DNA of 64,000 bases from Mycoplasmataceae bacterium (GTDB lineage Bacteria; Bacillota_I; Bacilli_A; Mycoplasmatales; Mycoplasmoidaceae), in NCBI GenBank assembly GCA_031265955.1, contig JAISBY010000004.1, positions 55,891 to 119,890 of the forward strand, given 5' to 3'. A program made the translations under genes and the position numbers. Each line of letters begins with the position of its first letter. Positions within the stretch are counted from its first letter, which is position 1. Positions 10,783 to 20,724 of this stretch are shown in pieces. The notes beneath the pieces were generated by a model. It was not told where the DNA came from and did not search any database. It saw only the letters and a program-made list of their open reading frames with translations.

Positions 10783-11499
10783 TTATTTCTCAACTCTTTT
10801 TAATAATTTGCGATAAGTCGCGGTTAAATCACCAAGATCACGGCGGAAAACATCTTTATCTAGCTTTTCATTTGTTTTCATATCTCACAAACGACAAGTA
10901 TCAGGAGATATTTCATCAGCTAAGATAACCTTACCAGATTTATCTTTACCAAATTCTAGTTTAAAATCAATCAATTTGATATTCATTTTCTTAAAGAAAT
11001 CAATTAATATGCAATTAATTTTTAAAGCATACTCACGAATTTGCTTTAAGTCTTTTTCATTGGTTGCCCCAATAGCAATTGCATGATCACAATTAATTAA
11101 AGGATCGCCTAGTGCATCATCCTTATAAGAAAGCTCAAAGACTACCTTTTGAAGTTTCATACCTTCTTTTAGTCCTAATCTTTTCGCCATACTACCAGCA
11201 GCAACATTACGAACAATGACTTCTAAAGGAATAATTCTAACTTTTTTACATAGTTGATCACGATCGTTTAGTTTTTTAATAAAGTGAGTAGGTATTTTTT
11301 TCTTATTAAGCATTGTATAAATAATCGAAACGATGGAATTATTTAAAATTCCCTTATCTTTAATTTCTGCTTTTTTGACACCATTACCAGCGGTAGCAGA
11401 ATCTTTGTAATGTACTATTACTTCGTTAGGATTATTTGTACTAAAGAGTTGTTTTGCCTTACCTTCATATAACATTTTGCCTAATTGACTACCTACCAT
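10783..11499 (-). CDS. purC: SAICAR synthetase
   Basis: 238 aa, normal length. Ligates aspartate to CAIR in de novo purine synthesis. Typical segments: [10 protein letters not shown] at the N-terminus, [28 protein letters not shown], and DFKLEFGK followed by [13 protein letters not shown] (Trp from UGA). It has its own promoter, TATAAT on the minus strand at 11530-11525, and an AAAGGTG ribosome-binding site. It is the first gene of a purC-asnS-pgsA-cinA run. Other pur genes lie at 20.7, 23.1, 23.7 and 35.0 kb. Confidence 0.96.
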
Positions 11500-11524
11500 A
11501 TTAACACCTTTATTAAATGTGTCT

Positions 11525-11530
11525 ATTATA
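11525..11530 (-). promoter_or_regulatory. -10 box of purC
   Basis: TATAAT read on the minus strand, 25 bases before the purC start codon. A -35 at 17 bases (TTCTAC) is weak, which is common in mollicutes. Confidence 0.6.
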
Positions 11531-11570
11531 TTTAATATGGTGTGTATGTAGAACTTTTAAAATATTATGA

Positions 11571-12254
11571 TTAAATAACTTTTGGATATCAAGAACGTGG
11601 ACATGCTATATGTACTCAACTACTAAGTGAAACATTACCAAATGTTATCTCCAGGTTACTATTGTCAAACCTCATTGCTGCATAATTAATCTCAAAATTT
11701 TTAATATATTTATCATCATATTCACAGTAATTTCCTTTTGAGTCATCCATATAATATTTAGTTCGTATATCTACTTCATTATGAATACTGGTTCCCGAAA
11801 TATTGGCTTTACAAGTAGAATCTTTTAAAACTATGTCAGTAGTTTGGTCAACTGATTTTTTTGTACTAAAATCACTAAGTAATTTAAATGATGCACTTTT
11901 ATTATCAGCAGATGCTTTAAAACTAAAAGAAGAAATGGAATAAAAATCCGTTGGATTCATCAGCGGAGAAACCAAATTAGAGAGTGCTTCTCATAATAAA
12001 ACATATCCATCAAGTCGGTTGCCATTAATGAAATAATTAATAATATCTTCAGTAGTTTTTCCAGTTATATCAAAAGCATCATCATCACCTTCATATGTCT
12101 TATGATGCTCGTCAAAGTATTTGTTAAAATCATCTGCAGTTTTAAATGTAATCATAGATTCTCCGCAACTTGTCAATGTTGTAGACAAAGCTACCGTCGT
12201 TAACCCCAAGATACTAGTAACACCTATTGTTTTAATTAAATTTATTCTTTTCAT
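11571..12254 (-). CDS. lipoprotein
   Basis: 227 aa. Signal peptide MKRINLIKTIGVTSILG... ends in the lipobox TLTSC, so the mature protein is lipid-anchored. The body is acidic and Ser/Thr-rich with Cys-containing segments (DSTCKAN, NYCEYD) but no known domain. I start at 12254 rather than the in-frame ATG at 12293 because an AAAGGGA site lies just upstream and the longer start would spoil the signal peptide. Upstream lie a terminator-like hairpin (12283-12323) and a G10 tract (12367-12376, minus strand), so expression may be conditional. Confidence 0.85.
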
Positions 12255-12282
12255 TTTTATTTCCCTTTGAATAATGTAAATA

Positions 12283-12323
12283 GCAAAAAACAAGACTCCT
12301 ACAAATGTAGAAGTCCTGTTTTT
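12283..12323 (-). terminator. hairpin terminator or attenuator before lipoprotein gene
   Basis: Inverted repeat with 14-base arms at 12289-12302 and 12307-12320 (12 of 14 paired) and a 4-base loop. On the minus strand it is followed by six T, on the plus strand by four. It lies 74 bases after the Nudix stop codon and 35 bases before the lipoprotein start: either the end of the Abi_2-Nudix operon or an attenuator in the lipoprotein leader. Confidence 0.7.
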
Positions 12324-12366
12324 AGAGAAAAGATTAAATTAGTGCAGTTTACACTATGTCACTTAA

Positions 12367-12376
12367 CCCCCCCCCC
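12367..12376 (-). repeat. C10/G10 homopolymer tract
   Basis: Ten C on the plus strand (G on minus) in the gap between the Nudix stop and the lipoprotein start. A TATAAT box (minus strand, 12401-12396) overlaps the Nudix stop codon, so the tract would lie in the leader of a lipoprotein transcript starting near 12389. No good TTGACA/TATAAT pair flanks it, unlike the tracts at 7718 and 22345. Confidence 0.75.
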
Positions 12377-12396
12377 TATTTGATTGCATGAAAGAA

Positions 12397-12960
12397 TTAT
12401 ACTTTATTCAGTATTTGTTTTTGAAACAATAAATAAGCACTTGCCAATGATGAAAGGTAAATATTTTTACTATCAAGAAGTATTTGTTTCAATACTTTGT
12501 GAGTCGCTCATCGGTTTTGTGAAATATTTTCAAAAAGCGAACCATCACCTTGTTGCTTTTTAATTTGTTTGGCATTAGTAATATCAACGATAAAATTGAA
12601 AACCGCTTCATTCATTTGAGTGGTTGAAACAGCGATGTTAAAAGCCTTAATATCCTTTTTCTTGATAAGATAATTTGCCTCTTCATACACCTCTTTGATA
12701 ACATTTTGTTCTGGTGTTTCGTTTGTTTCTAATGATCCAGTTACACAACATGGATAAAGTGTTGTTCATTTTAAATTGACCATCTTTTTTATTTTTAATT
12801 CTGGTAATGGTTGATACCTTAACAAAAACTTGTAATCACTACCATCTTTTGCATAAAGTAAAGTGGCAGTAGAATTAACGCTACGGCGTTGAGCAAATAT
12901 AAATCCTCGGTCAGATTCATATAAATCTATTCATTTACTCTTGTAAAGTCTTTTGGCCAT
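12397..12960 (-). CDS. Nudix hydrolase
   Basis: 187 aa under code 4. Contains a near-perfect Nudix box: Gly75, Glu81, Lys89-Glu90, Glu93-Glu94 in the GX5EX7REUXEEXGU pattern, with the Arg replaced by Lys and the final Gly by Asn. Nudix enzymes cleave nucleoside diphosphates linked to another group (ADP-ribose, NADH, dNTPs, capped RNA). Start at 12960 lies inside the upstream Abi_2 gene (26-base overlap), so translation is coupled. The pairing suggests it works with, or counteracts, the Abi_2 protein, but this is inference. The UGA content hides the N-terminal half under the standard code. Confidence 0.82.
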
Positions 12961-13876
12961 TAACCATGTCCTCGTACAATTGAATTTTATCTTTAAACTT
13001 TTGCTGTACTTTAAGTTTAGATAAGTAATAACGTGTATTGCTTACTAATGTAGTTGAATGAGAAAAATGTTCGATTAATTCCATCATGTGCAATAAACGG
13101 ATATTACTAACAGACTTATTAAAAACGCATTCATATAAATTAATCAATGATGGAGACTGACAAGCAATTTCTGTATTGTAAATTACATTATTATGAGAAA
13201 TATAATTTCTTAAGTGTAAAGTATTTTTTAAGAAGACAATAAAACCTTCGTAGTGTTCGGGGCTTAAATCAAAGTTACTTAAAAGACTAATTCTTGCATC
13301 ATTTGGTAATGAAATAAAAATGGAGAAGGAAGTGGCGAACGACCAAGTCAAACACATAATATCTAACGGACACTCTTTTCATTTTAAAACATCATCATAA
13401 ATATTACGCTTACAGTAATGCTTTGTAATATTGGATGAAGGTAAATATTTAATCAATTTCTTAATGAAGATACTATAGGTAACTCTAGGCTCCACATCTC
13501 TTAAATTAGGTAAAACTTTTTCTTGAATATAAGTTTGATTTAGTTTAAATAAACATTTATCTCTTAAATCGAAATGATTAATAATGGAATAAGCGACATT
13601 AGTGTTAATAATTTTCTCTATCACTAAAATATAACGCAAGATGTGATTAGACATATCACGATCAAATTTATACAAATTAATCATTTCATTAGAATTTGCA
13701 TCACGGTCATAACGCTTATTTTGTTTATCGACATAAAACGGATCACTATAACCATACACAAAAGTGTTAAAGTTGAAATTTTTAATATGATAGTGAAGGA
13801 TACTTTTATCACCAATCTGCAATCCGCTTTTTGAAAGTTGTTTAATAATATCGCGCACACTAATGATATTTTGCAT
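12935..13876 (-). CDS. Abi_2 (AbiD/AbiF-like) HEPN-type protein
   Basis: 313 aa. Matches the Abi_2 family of abortive-infection proteins: an N-terminal helix-turn region (VRDIIKQLSKSGLQIGDKS), the central KFDRDMSNHILRYILVIEK segment, and the C-terminal LRNYISHNN, which holds the HEPN ribonuclease motif R-X4-H (Arg223, His228). HEPN proteins are metal-independent RNases used in phage defence and toxin systems. It starts 17 bases from the divergent hydrolase gene at 13893 and overlaps the Nudix gene downstream. Confidence 0.85.
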
Positions 13877-13892
13877 AAAATAATAATATCAT

Positions 13893-14663
13893 ATGGAACA
13901 AGAAAATAATCTAACATCGCAAATCCTAACTAAGGACATAGTTTTCATTCATGGAATCACTTCATCAGGTGATAGTCATATTGAGCTTTGTAAACACTTA
14001 ACTAAACAAGGATATATCTTTCATCATTTTGATTTACCAGGCCACGGTAGTAAGCTATGAGAATGAAATGAACATAAGTTTATTTTTGATGACATGCTTA
14101 AATTTGTTGATAAATATATCAAGGATAATCTTCAAAATAAACCGTTTATCATTATGGGGCATTCTATGGGTGGAGGCATCACACTATCAACATATCCAAA
14201 ATTTAAAGAGCAAATTGCTGCAATTATTTTAGAATGTCCACTTTCTCCTGCCGCAACAAATAGGAGCGAAGAGAACGGAGAGTATACACCAACCGATGTT
14301 TCTAGAAAGACTATAAAAAGAGCTAAACATATTGCCAAATTGGGATGACCTAAACTTATGGACGCTGTCAGAAAGTGACTAGGAAAAGATCGTTGTTTTA
14401 TACCGTTATTAGCCGATATTACTAAATCTGAAGCCTTAGAAAAAATTAACGAAGGTGTCAAGCAAGTCACTGTACCTACATTATTGATTGTTGGCGAAAA
14501 AGATTCTGTGATTCCTCCGCTTGCTACTAGTGATTATTTTGGAAAAAATATTAGAGAGTTAACAATTAATAAAGCGATAGGATCTGGACATAATCCGTTT
14601 CGCGATACCCCTGATCAATTTTATAAATTTATTGATGGCTTTTTAAACAAGATTAATAAGTAA
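13893..14663 (+). CDS. alpha/beta hydrolase (serine lipase/esterase type)
   Basis: 256 aa. Oxyanion HG motif in IVFIHGIT near residue 18-25, nucleophile elbow GHSMGG with Ser91, the acid in VGEKDSVIP, and the catalytic His in GSGHNPF near the C-terminus, so all three triad residues are visible. This is the monoacylglycerol lipase/esterase-like family common in mycoplasmas, cytosolic since no signal peptide is present. A TAAAAT box 11 bases before the ATG suggests a leaderless transcript, divergent from Abi_2. It overlaps the 3' end of fmt by 11 bases. Confidence 0.92.
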
Positions 14664-15594
14664 ATCTACCATTTAATTTAAATAGATGATTCCCATTAAT
14701 CATTTCTTTTACTAAAACAGCTTTTTTACCTGGCAATTGTAATTTTGTAATATTGATTATTGTTTTTTCTCCACACACTACTTTAATACCGCTTTTAGTG
14801 ATGTCAATAATTTCTCCTGGTTGATTATCAGTAAAATCCGTAATTACGTGTGCCTCGTGAATTTTGATATTCATATTATCATAAACTGTATAAGCAATTG
14901 GTTTATCAAATAAGCCTCGAATTTGTCGATCAATTTGAATTGACTTTTTTGATCAATTAATTCTTTCATCTTCTCTACTAATGTTACGAGCAATTGTAAC
15001 TTTGACAGAATCTTGAGCCAAACTTTGAACATTAGTATCAAATAAAGAATGAATTTTAGTTCTTAAAACACGATATGAAAGATTAGATAACTTTCCATAC
15101 AAACTACAATATGTTTCATTAATATCTAAGGTAATCGATTGTTGGTAAATTACATTCCCAGCATCTAATTCTTTTGTCATATACATTAATGAAACACCAC
15201 TTTCTTTATCGCCACTAAGAACGGCATAATGAATAGGAGCACCTCCTCTTCATCGTGGTAGTAATGATGTATGAATATTGATACAATGATATTTAGGGAT
15301 GTTTAAGATTTTTTCGCCAATCAATTTACCATATGCACAAACGACAAATAAATCAGGTTTTAATGAAATTAATTGATCATAAATATCATTTACCTTCTCC
15401 GGCTGTAAAACAGTAATTTGATGTTTTTGTGCAAAAATTTTCACTTCACTTTTTTGTATTTCCTGTCTGCGGCCAGTTAATTTATCAACTTTAGTAACAA
15501 CAGCAACAACATTTATATTTTCATCTAGTAATGCTTTTAAACAACTAACCGCAATTTTAGGTGTTCCAAAAAAAATAACACGCTTTGACATCAT
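14653..15594 (-). CDS. fmt: methionyl-tRNA formyltransferase
   Basis: 313 aa, normal length. Formylates initiator Met-tRNA using 10-formyl-THF. N-terminal Rossmann-like formyltransferase domain with FGTPKIAV at residues 9-16, and the catalytic core NIHTSLLPRWRGGAPIH, where the Trp is a UGA codon. The C-terminal OB-like domain (residues about 205-313) binds tRNA. The start could be Met1 or Met2. It lies 2 bases downstream of the gene at 15597. Needs a folate supply, as do purN and purH here. Confidence 0.96.
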
Positions 15595-15596
15595 TA

Positions 15597-16271
15597 TTAT
15601 TTCTTTTCAGCTTTTTCTTTAGCTTTAGCGACTTTGCTTTTTGCTTTGTCTTTCTTTTTTTGAAGACGTTTTTGTTTACGTTGTTCTGTTTTTTGTTGTT
15701 GTTTTACGGCTTTGGCATTTTTAGTGGTTTCAGCAAATTTAATTGGTGCAATTCATTCCATTTCCTTATCATAATCAAGCAAACCATTAATAATAATTTT
15801 ACGATCGTATTCTTTTTTACTAATACGCGTATTCATTACTTCACATTCAATTGCTCTAGGTTTATCAACTATTCCAGTCTTGGTTTGGCGAGTGGTAAAA
15901 CAAACAACATATAAATCACGCTCTTTGGGCTGATGAATTTTCTTACCGGCCAATTTGGCTTCCTTTTTCTTTTGAGTAAATTGTCATTTACGAATTTTTA
16001 TTTCTTCACGCTTTTTATTTTTTAAATAAGGAGACAGATTAGGGTTAACAAAATCAATACTGTTACGTTTGGCGACATAACAATCAATAATTTCCTTGCC
16101 ATAGTCATTTGAGTCCTTTAAATATTGCTTGACTGCTTTTCAAACTTCATCTTTACTTTTACGCGCACTAATAGAAGTGGTTGCGGTCTTACCCTTTCGT
16201 TTCTTCAACCAAATCGGAATGCCAATTGCAGCAATAGCAATTAAGATAATAATCGGCAGATAACTTGACAT
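15597..16271 (-). CDS. membrane-anchored basic protein, unknown function
   Basis: 224 aa. An N-terminal membrane span (residues 5-22, YLPIIILIAIAAIGIPIW) is followed by a soluble cytosolic domain (DVCYxx-like beta-rich core around RDLYVVCFTTRQ) and a very Lys-rich, Gln/Ala coiled C-terminal tail (residues about 180-224). Mollicutes commonly carry a protein of this layout beside fmt, but I cannot name the family with certainty. Overlaps the upstream gene by one base (TAATG) and precedes fmt by 2 bases, so one operon. Confidence 0.75.
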
Positions 16272-16555
16272 TATTTACGATGTTCCTTAACTAAATTAGT
16301 TAAAAATACATTAGCTCCATCCACAAATGTATCTAATAATTGGATTGTTTTCTTACCAAGTTTTTCTTTCTTAGCCCATAAAATTGTACTATCTATAGCG
16401 GAACGCAATTTAGTTGCATGATATTTTCATTCGTCTGTCACATTAACATGCTTACCATTTTTTACAGCGTGAACATGTGATTCAAGCTTAATTGCATCAA
16501 TCTTCTCTTGTGCAACATTTTCAATTGTTTTTATTTTTACATTTTTCTTTATCAT
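16271..16555 (-). CDS. hypothetical small protein in fmt operon
   Basis: 94 aa, Lys-rich, helical, with one UGA Trp; no membrane segment or signal. Start ATG at 16555; a longer reading to 16729 runs antisense to rpsT and is unlikely. Stop and next start overlap as TAATG. Function unknown; position suggests a partner of the membrane-anchored protein downstream. Confidence 0.6.
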
Positions 16556-16575
16556 AAAAAACCAACTATCAATTA

Positions 16576-16581
16576 TATAAT
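16576..16581 (+). promoter_or_regulatory. -10 box of rpsT
   Basis: TATAAT 23 bases before the rpsT start, in the short gap between divergent operons. Drives rpsT and the lipoprotein gene that overlaps its stop codon. Confidence 0.6.
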
Positions 16582-16604
16582 ATATGACTCTATTAATTAT
16601 CATT

Positions 16605-16850
16605 ATGGCAAATATTAAAGCAAACATCAAAAACATTCGTAAAACCCGAAAGCAACATGCACGTAATAAACAAAAAATTACAACGGTACGTTCTAAAGCT
16701 AAACTTGTACGCAAATCACAGTCTGACAAAGACTTAGCAATTGCCTACAAAAACATTGATTCGGCTTGCGCTAAAGGTAAAATTCATAAAAATAAAGCTA
16801 ACCGTATGAAATCTCGTTTGGCAAAAACCACACATAAAACCGCTAAATAA
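16605..16850 (+). CDS. rpsT: 30S ribosomal protein S20
   Basis: 81 aa, very basic and helical, MANIKANIKNIRKTRKQHARN at the start and a GKIHKNKANRMKSRLA segment near the end, as in S20 of Firmicutes. Binds 16S rRNA early in assembly. I use the ATG at 16605; an upstream in-frame TTG at 16584 would add residues unlike S20. Its stop overlaps the next start by one base. Confidence 0.95.
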   Translation: MANIKANIKNIRKTRKQHARNKQKITTVRSKAKLVRKSQSDKDLAIAYKNIDSACAKGKIHKNKANRMKSRLAKTTHKTAK

Positions 16851-17461
16851 TGAAATTATTCCATAAATCATTTTTATTAATAAGTAGTTTTTTTGTTGTA
16901 TCTGGTATAGTGGCATTTGCCGTCACTTCTTGTGGTAGTTCAAATCCATATAAAGATACAAGAACTGGTGATAACACTAGTATTAAGAGTAAAAAGGACG
17001 CGGGTAACTTGAAAAATGTTGCTATAGATCACATAGCGACGCAAAATCCAAGAAATGTCAGTGCAGCTGAGACTAATGATCTATTGTTTAAAACACTAAC
17101 CAACGGTGGAATAGATTATGTATATGCTTCAACTCAGGTATATTGAGAATTAGTTTATTGTATGTGTGATAGTTACAGCAAAGGAACATCGCAAATAACT
17201 GTTAATGGTGCAGATAAAACTAATAATCAATGTTTGTTTCTTGAGCAAAAAGAAGGAACTACTCCCATCACTTTTATAGATGATGCTAGTATCCAATGCC
17301 GTGGTTTTCTTGATGATAATAAATTTGAAGGCGATGTTGAATACCACTTTCCACTTCCGACTACTGATTCAAAACACTTTACATTAAGCTTCAATTCGGA
17401 AACTGTTTGAATCAGATCTTATGCCCTTTTTGCTTGAACATACGAACAAATCCCCGTTTAA
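16850..17461 (+). CDS. lipoprotein
   Basis: 203 aa. Signal peptide with hydrophobic core LLISSFFVVSGIVAFAV and lipobox VTSC, mature N-terminus GSSNPYKD. Four internal Trp are UGA. The body is soluble with several Cys (VYCMCD, NNQCLF, SIQCRG), suggesting disulfides outside the cell. No recognised domain. Similar in size and style to the lipoprotein at 11571-12254. Its ATG overlaps the rpsT stop (TAATG), so a surface lipoprotein is translated from the ribosomal-protein message. It ends 4 bases inside the convergent MFS gene. Confidence 0.82.
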
Positions 17462-18843
17462 TCTTTAATTAAATATTTCTGATTTCGTTTTCATCACAAT
17501 TGTTTGTAGTCTCATTTTTCAATTAATCATGTGTACATGAAAACAATTCATGCCAAACCAATAACTCCAATAACTACCCAGTTAATAATTTCTGCCGCCT
17601 TAAAATAATCATGATAGTTTTGTTCGCCTAATGGTCCTTTTTTCAATCAAGTTGTAAAAAATGAAGATCCAGTGATGCCAATTGCCATTACCGATTGATA
17701 AATACCCATTGGTGATTTCTTTTTATCATTAAATGTTTTTTGAAGAATAAATCCTAATATCAAATTGTAGACAACACCATAACTAAAACCATTTAATACA
17801 TGAATACCCAAATATCCATAGGGATTGAGAATATAAATTCCTAACACTTCATAAATAATCCAAATACCACAGCCCAGTGTGAACGATCACATTTTTCCAA
17901 TCTTATTCACTAGGATTAATCCGGTAATTAATCCTCCGAATAATTGACCAAAACTAAATAATAACGATAAATATCCTTCGTACGATGCGGCTGATGTGGT
18001 ATTGAATACATTGCGATCTTTTTGATAACCTGCTAATACTTCGATATTAAGTTGGGCAATACCGCCAGAATTAGCTCATTTAATAAAAGCAATTAATGAA
18101 CCAAGTAGACAAATTCAAATAAAATATGTTCATTCTCTAGAACTCTTTAATTGCTTTTTATAAATATCGTCTTTATATAGTTGATTACGGTTCTCTTTTA
18201 CAAAATAAGCAACAACAAATGCTGCCAATACAACAACTAACCCTATTAATCACAGATACTTTAATACATTTACATCATTATTGTTACCATTTTTATTTAT
18301 TGATGAAAAGGTAGATTGAATGGCACTGGCAACGAAGTCTGCAAGTAGAGGTGGAATTGACAATAGCGACACAGTAAGAAATTGTTTTGATTTGCCATAT
18401 TGCTCGTTAAACATTAATTGATAAGTACCAATCATGCTTGCTCCAATACCGACTCCTAACGACTGAATTACATTGGTGGTTGTGCAAGGAAATATGATGA
18501 TAGGAATGTATGTAATAAATCCAATTAATAACGCTAAATAAATCATGGATTTTCTTGATTTGGTTTTATAAGTAAATCAATCAGCAAAAACACGGGTAAA
18601 GATTCCAATAAAACCATAAGCTGCCATCGGAAGCCATAGTAATGTTAAGCCAGGATCAATAGCCTTTTCCATCACTCCTGTATATTGGCGTAAAAGCATC
18701 AAAGGAATTCAAAATAATGTGTAACAAACAAAAAGTAATTTATATCCTTTTTGTGCGACTTTAACAAAACGAATCACTAGGGCGGCTGTAATTACAGCCA
18801 AAACAATAACACAAAGATTAATATAAATTGGTAAATTAGACAT
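17458..18843 (-). CDS. MFS transporter
   Basis: 461 aa with about 12 hydrophobic spans, many Trp as UGA. The overall plan is a major facilitator: GFIGIFTRVFADWFTYKTKSRKS after TM2 looks like the cytoplasmic loop 2-3 motif (GxxxDxxGRR-like, but degenerate). Related uncharacterised MFS proteins are widespread in mycoplasmas. No neighbour tells the substrate. The gene is monocistronic on the minus strand and divergent from apt. Confidence 0.8.
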
Positions 18844-19012
18844 GACTATTTAAAGTTTGTATGACTTCTTTCGTGTCATTAATAATAATCTATTAAATTA
18901 ACTTTTAGCTTCTATTTGATAGTTCGTTCAATTTTTAAAATCCAATATGATTAAAGATGTTGAGTGTAATATATGATAAATAGATTGTTAATTAGTTTAA
19001 AATCTATTGGTT

Positions 19013-19567
19013 ATGAAGACTAAACTTAGTGCCAATCAAAAATTAATAATTAAGAATATTCCTAATATTCCTAATTTTCCAATCAAAGGAATTCAATTTA
19101 AGGATATTACCCCCATTTTAAGTAACACTAAGGTTTTCAATATAACAATCAATGAATTGGCTAAACTAGCTCGTAAATATAAATTTGATTGTATTGTTGC
19201 CCCTGAATCTCGCGGCTTTTTTTTTGGCATACCATTGGCTTTAAAATTAAATGTTCCATTTATTCCTATTCGTAAAAAAGGTAAATTACCAAGGCCGACT
19301 ATCTCAGTTGAAGAAACAATTGAATATAGTAAAGTTGCCCTAGAAGTTCATAAAGACGATATTAAAAAAGGTGCAAGAGTTTTAATCGTTGATGACTTAA
19401 TAGCTACTGGTGGCACTATTAGAGCTATTGTCAAATTATTAAAACAATTAAAAGCAAAAACAGTTGCCTCTTTGTTTGTAGTAGAGTTACCAGAACTAAA
19501 CGGTAAAAAAGACATCATTAAAAAACACGTTCCAGTAGAGGCGGTCGTTCAATTACCAGGCAAATAA
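19013..19567 (+). CDS. apt: adenine phosphoribosyltransferase
   Basis: 184 aa. Converts adenine and PRPP to AMP. The N-terminal NFPIKGIQFKDITPIL matches the family (FPxxGIxFxDITPLL), and the PRPP-binding motif VLIVDDLIATGGT lies at about residues 123-135. I begin at ATG 19013 rather than an in-frame GTG at 19007. Monocistronic on the plus strand. Complements the de novo purine genes in the same window. Confidence 0.97.
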   Translation: MKTKLSANQKLIIKNIPNIPNFPIKGIQFKDITPILSNTKVFNITINELAKLARKYKFDCIVAPESRGFFFGIPLALKLNVPFIPIRKKGKLPRPTISVEETIEYSKVALEVHKDDIKKGARVLIVDDLIATGGTIRAIVKLLKQLKAKTVASLFVVELPELNGKKDIIKKHVPVEAVVQLPGK

Positions 19568-19623
19568 AAATTAACCATTACCTAACATTCACAAAGTAAT
19601 AAAAACATAAATAATTATCAAAA

Positions 19624-19664
19624 TGATACTGTAAAATGATACTGATACTGTAAAGGTGATACTG
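19624..19664 (+). repeat. four copies of TGATACTG upstream of fic
   Basis: TGATACTG occurs at 19624-19631, 19637-19644, 19643-19650 and 19657-19664, the second and third overlapping by two bases. The array lies 35-75 bases before the fic start and just upstream of a TATAAA at 19691-19696. It looks like an operator or a small minisatellite. Confidence 0.7.
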
Positions 19665-19698
19665 TATTATTTTAATTGAAATTGGACCACTATAAAAT

Positions 19699-20724
19699 AT
19701 GACAACATTTGGTGAATATAAAAAACTTGATGAACCGGAAAAAAAGAAAAAAAGTGAAAATTGAGAAACAGCAATTGGTTTACAAGCAGTAGATGGTTTA
19801 AAACCTAGCGAATATTTAATTGAAACCGCTAAAGAAAATATTGATGGCAAAATTTCAATTTATGAAGTTGAAGCAAGATTAAGTAAATATTACAAGGATA
19901 AATCTCTAGAAGGTGCTAGTGATCGCACAGAAGAGGCTGATAAAGTTTCTATACGGATTACTGAAATTTTAAACGAAAAAGCTTTTTCTTTTTCCCCTGA
20001 GGAAATTATTATGATTCACAAAAAATTATTTGAAGGGGTTTTAAAGTCACACAACTCTAAAGCTAGAGCCGGAATAATTCGTGATTACAATATCTCTAAA
20101 AATGAATGAATTCTTAGTGGCAAAAGTGTTTATTATGCAAGCGCCAATAATATTGTTGCTACTTTAAATTATGATTTTGAACAGGAGAAAAAATTTAATT
20201 ACAATGGATTAAGTAAAAAAGATATTATTGAGCACATCACCCAATTCGTTTCTAACATTTGGCAAATTCACCCCTTTGGCGAAGGCAACACACGAACAAT
20301 AGCAGTCTTTGCAATCAAATATTTAAGAACGCTTGGATTTGAAATTAACAATGATCTTTTTAAGAAATACAGTTGATATTTCAGAAATGCTCTTGTTCGT
20401 GCTAATTACAATAATTACAAACATAATATTTATTCATCCAATGAGTATTTAAATCATTTTTTTACCAATCTTTTAATCAACGGGGAGTATGAACTTAAAA
20501 ATAGAGATTTAAAAATCTATATTGGTAATTCTGCAAATAATATTCCTAATAATGTATTAGATTTAATTAAGCAAGATAACAAAGTCACAACAAATATTCT
20601 TTCTAAGAAACTTAATAAAGGAAGTGCTACTATCAAAAGAGAATTAAGACGATTAAAAGAAAAAGGATATATTTCAAGAATTGGTAGTGATAAAACTGGA
20701 AGCTGAAAGATTTTAAAAAATTAG
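19699..20724 (+). CDS. Fic family AMPylase-type protein with winged-helix C-terminus
   Basis: 341 aa. The Fic core motif HPFxxGNxR is intact: HPFGEGNTR starting at His191, so an active nucleotidyl (usually AMP) transferase is expected. An N-terminal helical region containing [14 protein letters not shown] resembles the Fic_N part. Residues about 275-341 form a winged helix ([20 protein letters not shown], then [16 protein letters not shown]), as in Fic proteins that autoregulate by binding DNA. The repeat array upstream is a plausible target. Three UGA Trp codons. Overlaps the convergent purH stop by 4 bases. Could be a toxin, a regulator or an effector. Confidence 0.9.

Noticed and set aside
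10641..10928. Plus-strand frame across the asnS start and purC end
   Set aside because: Shadow of two clear minus-strand genes.
16556..16729. N-terminal extension of the 94-aa minus-strand gene up to 16729
   Set aside because: Would overlap rpsT and its promoter in antisense; the ATG at 16555 fits better.
19624..19664. TGATACTG array as a CRISPR
   Set aside because: Repeat units are 8 bases with 5-6 base or overlapping spacing; no spacer-sized units and no cas genes.
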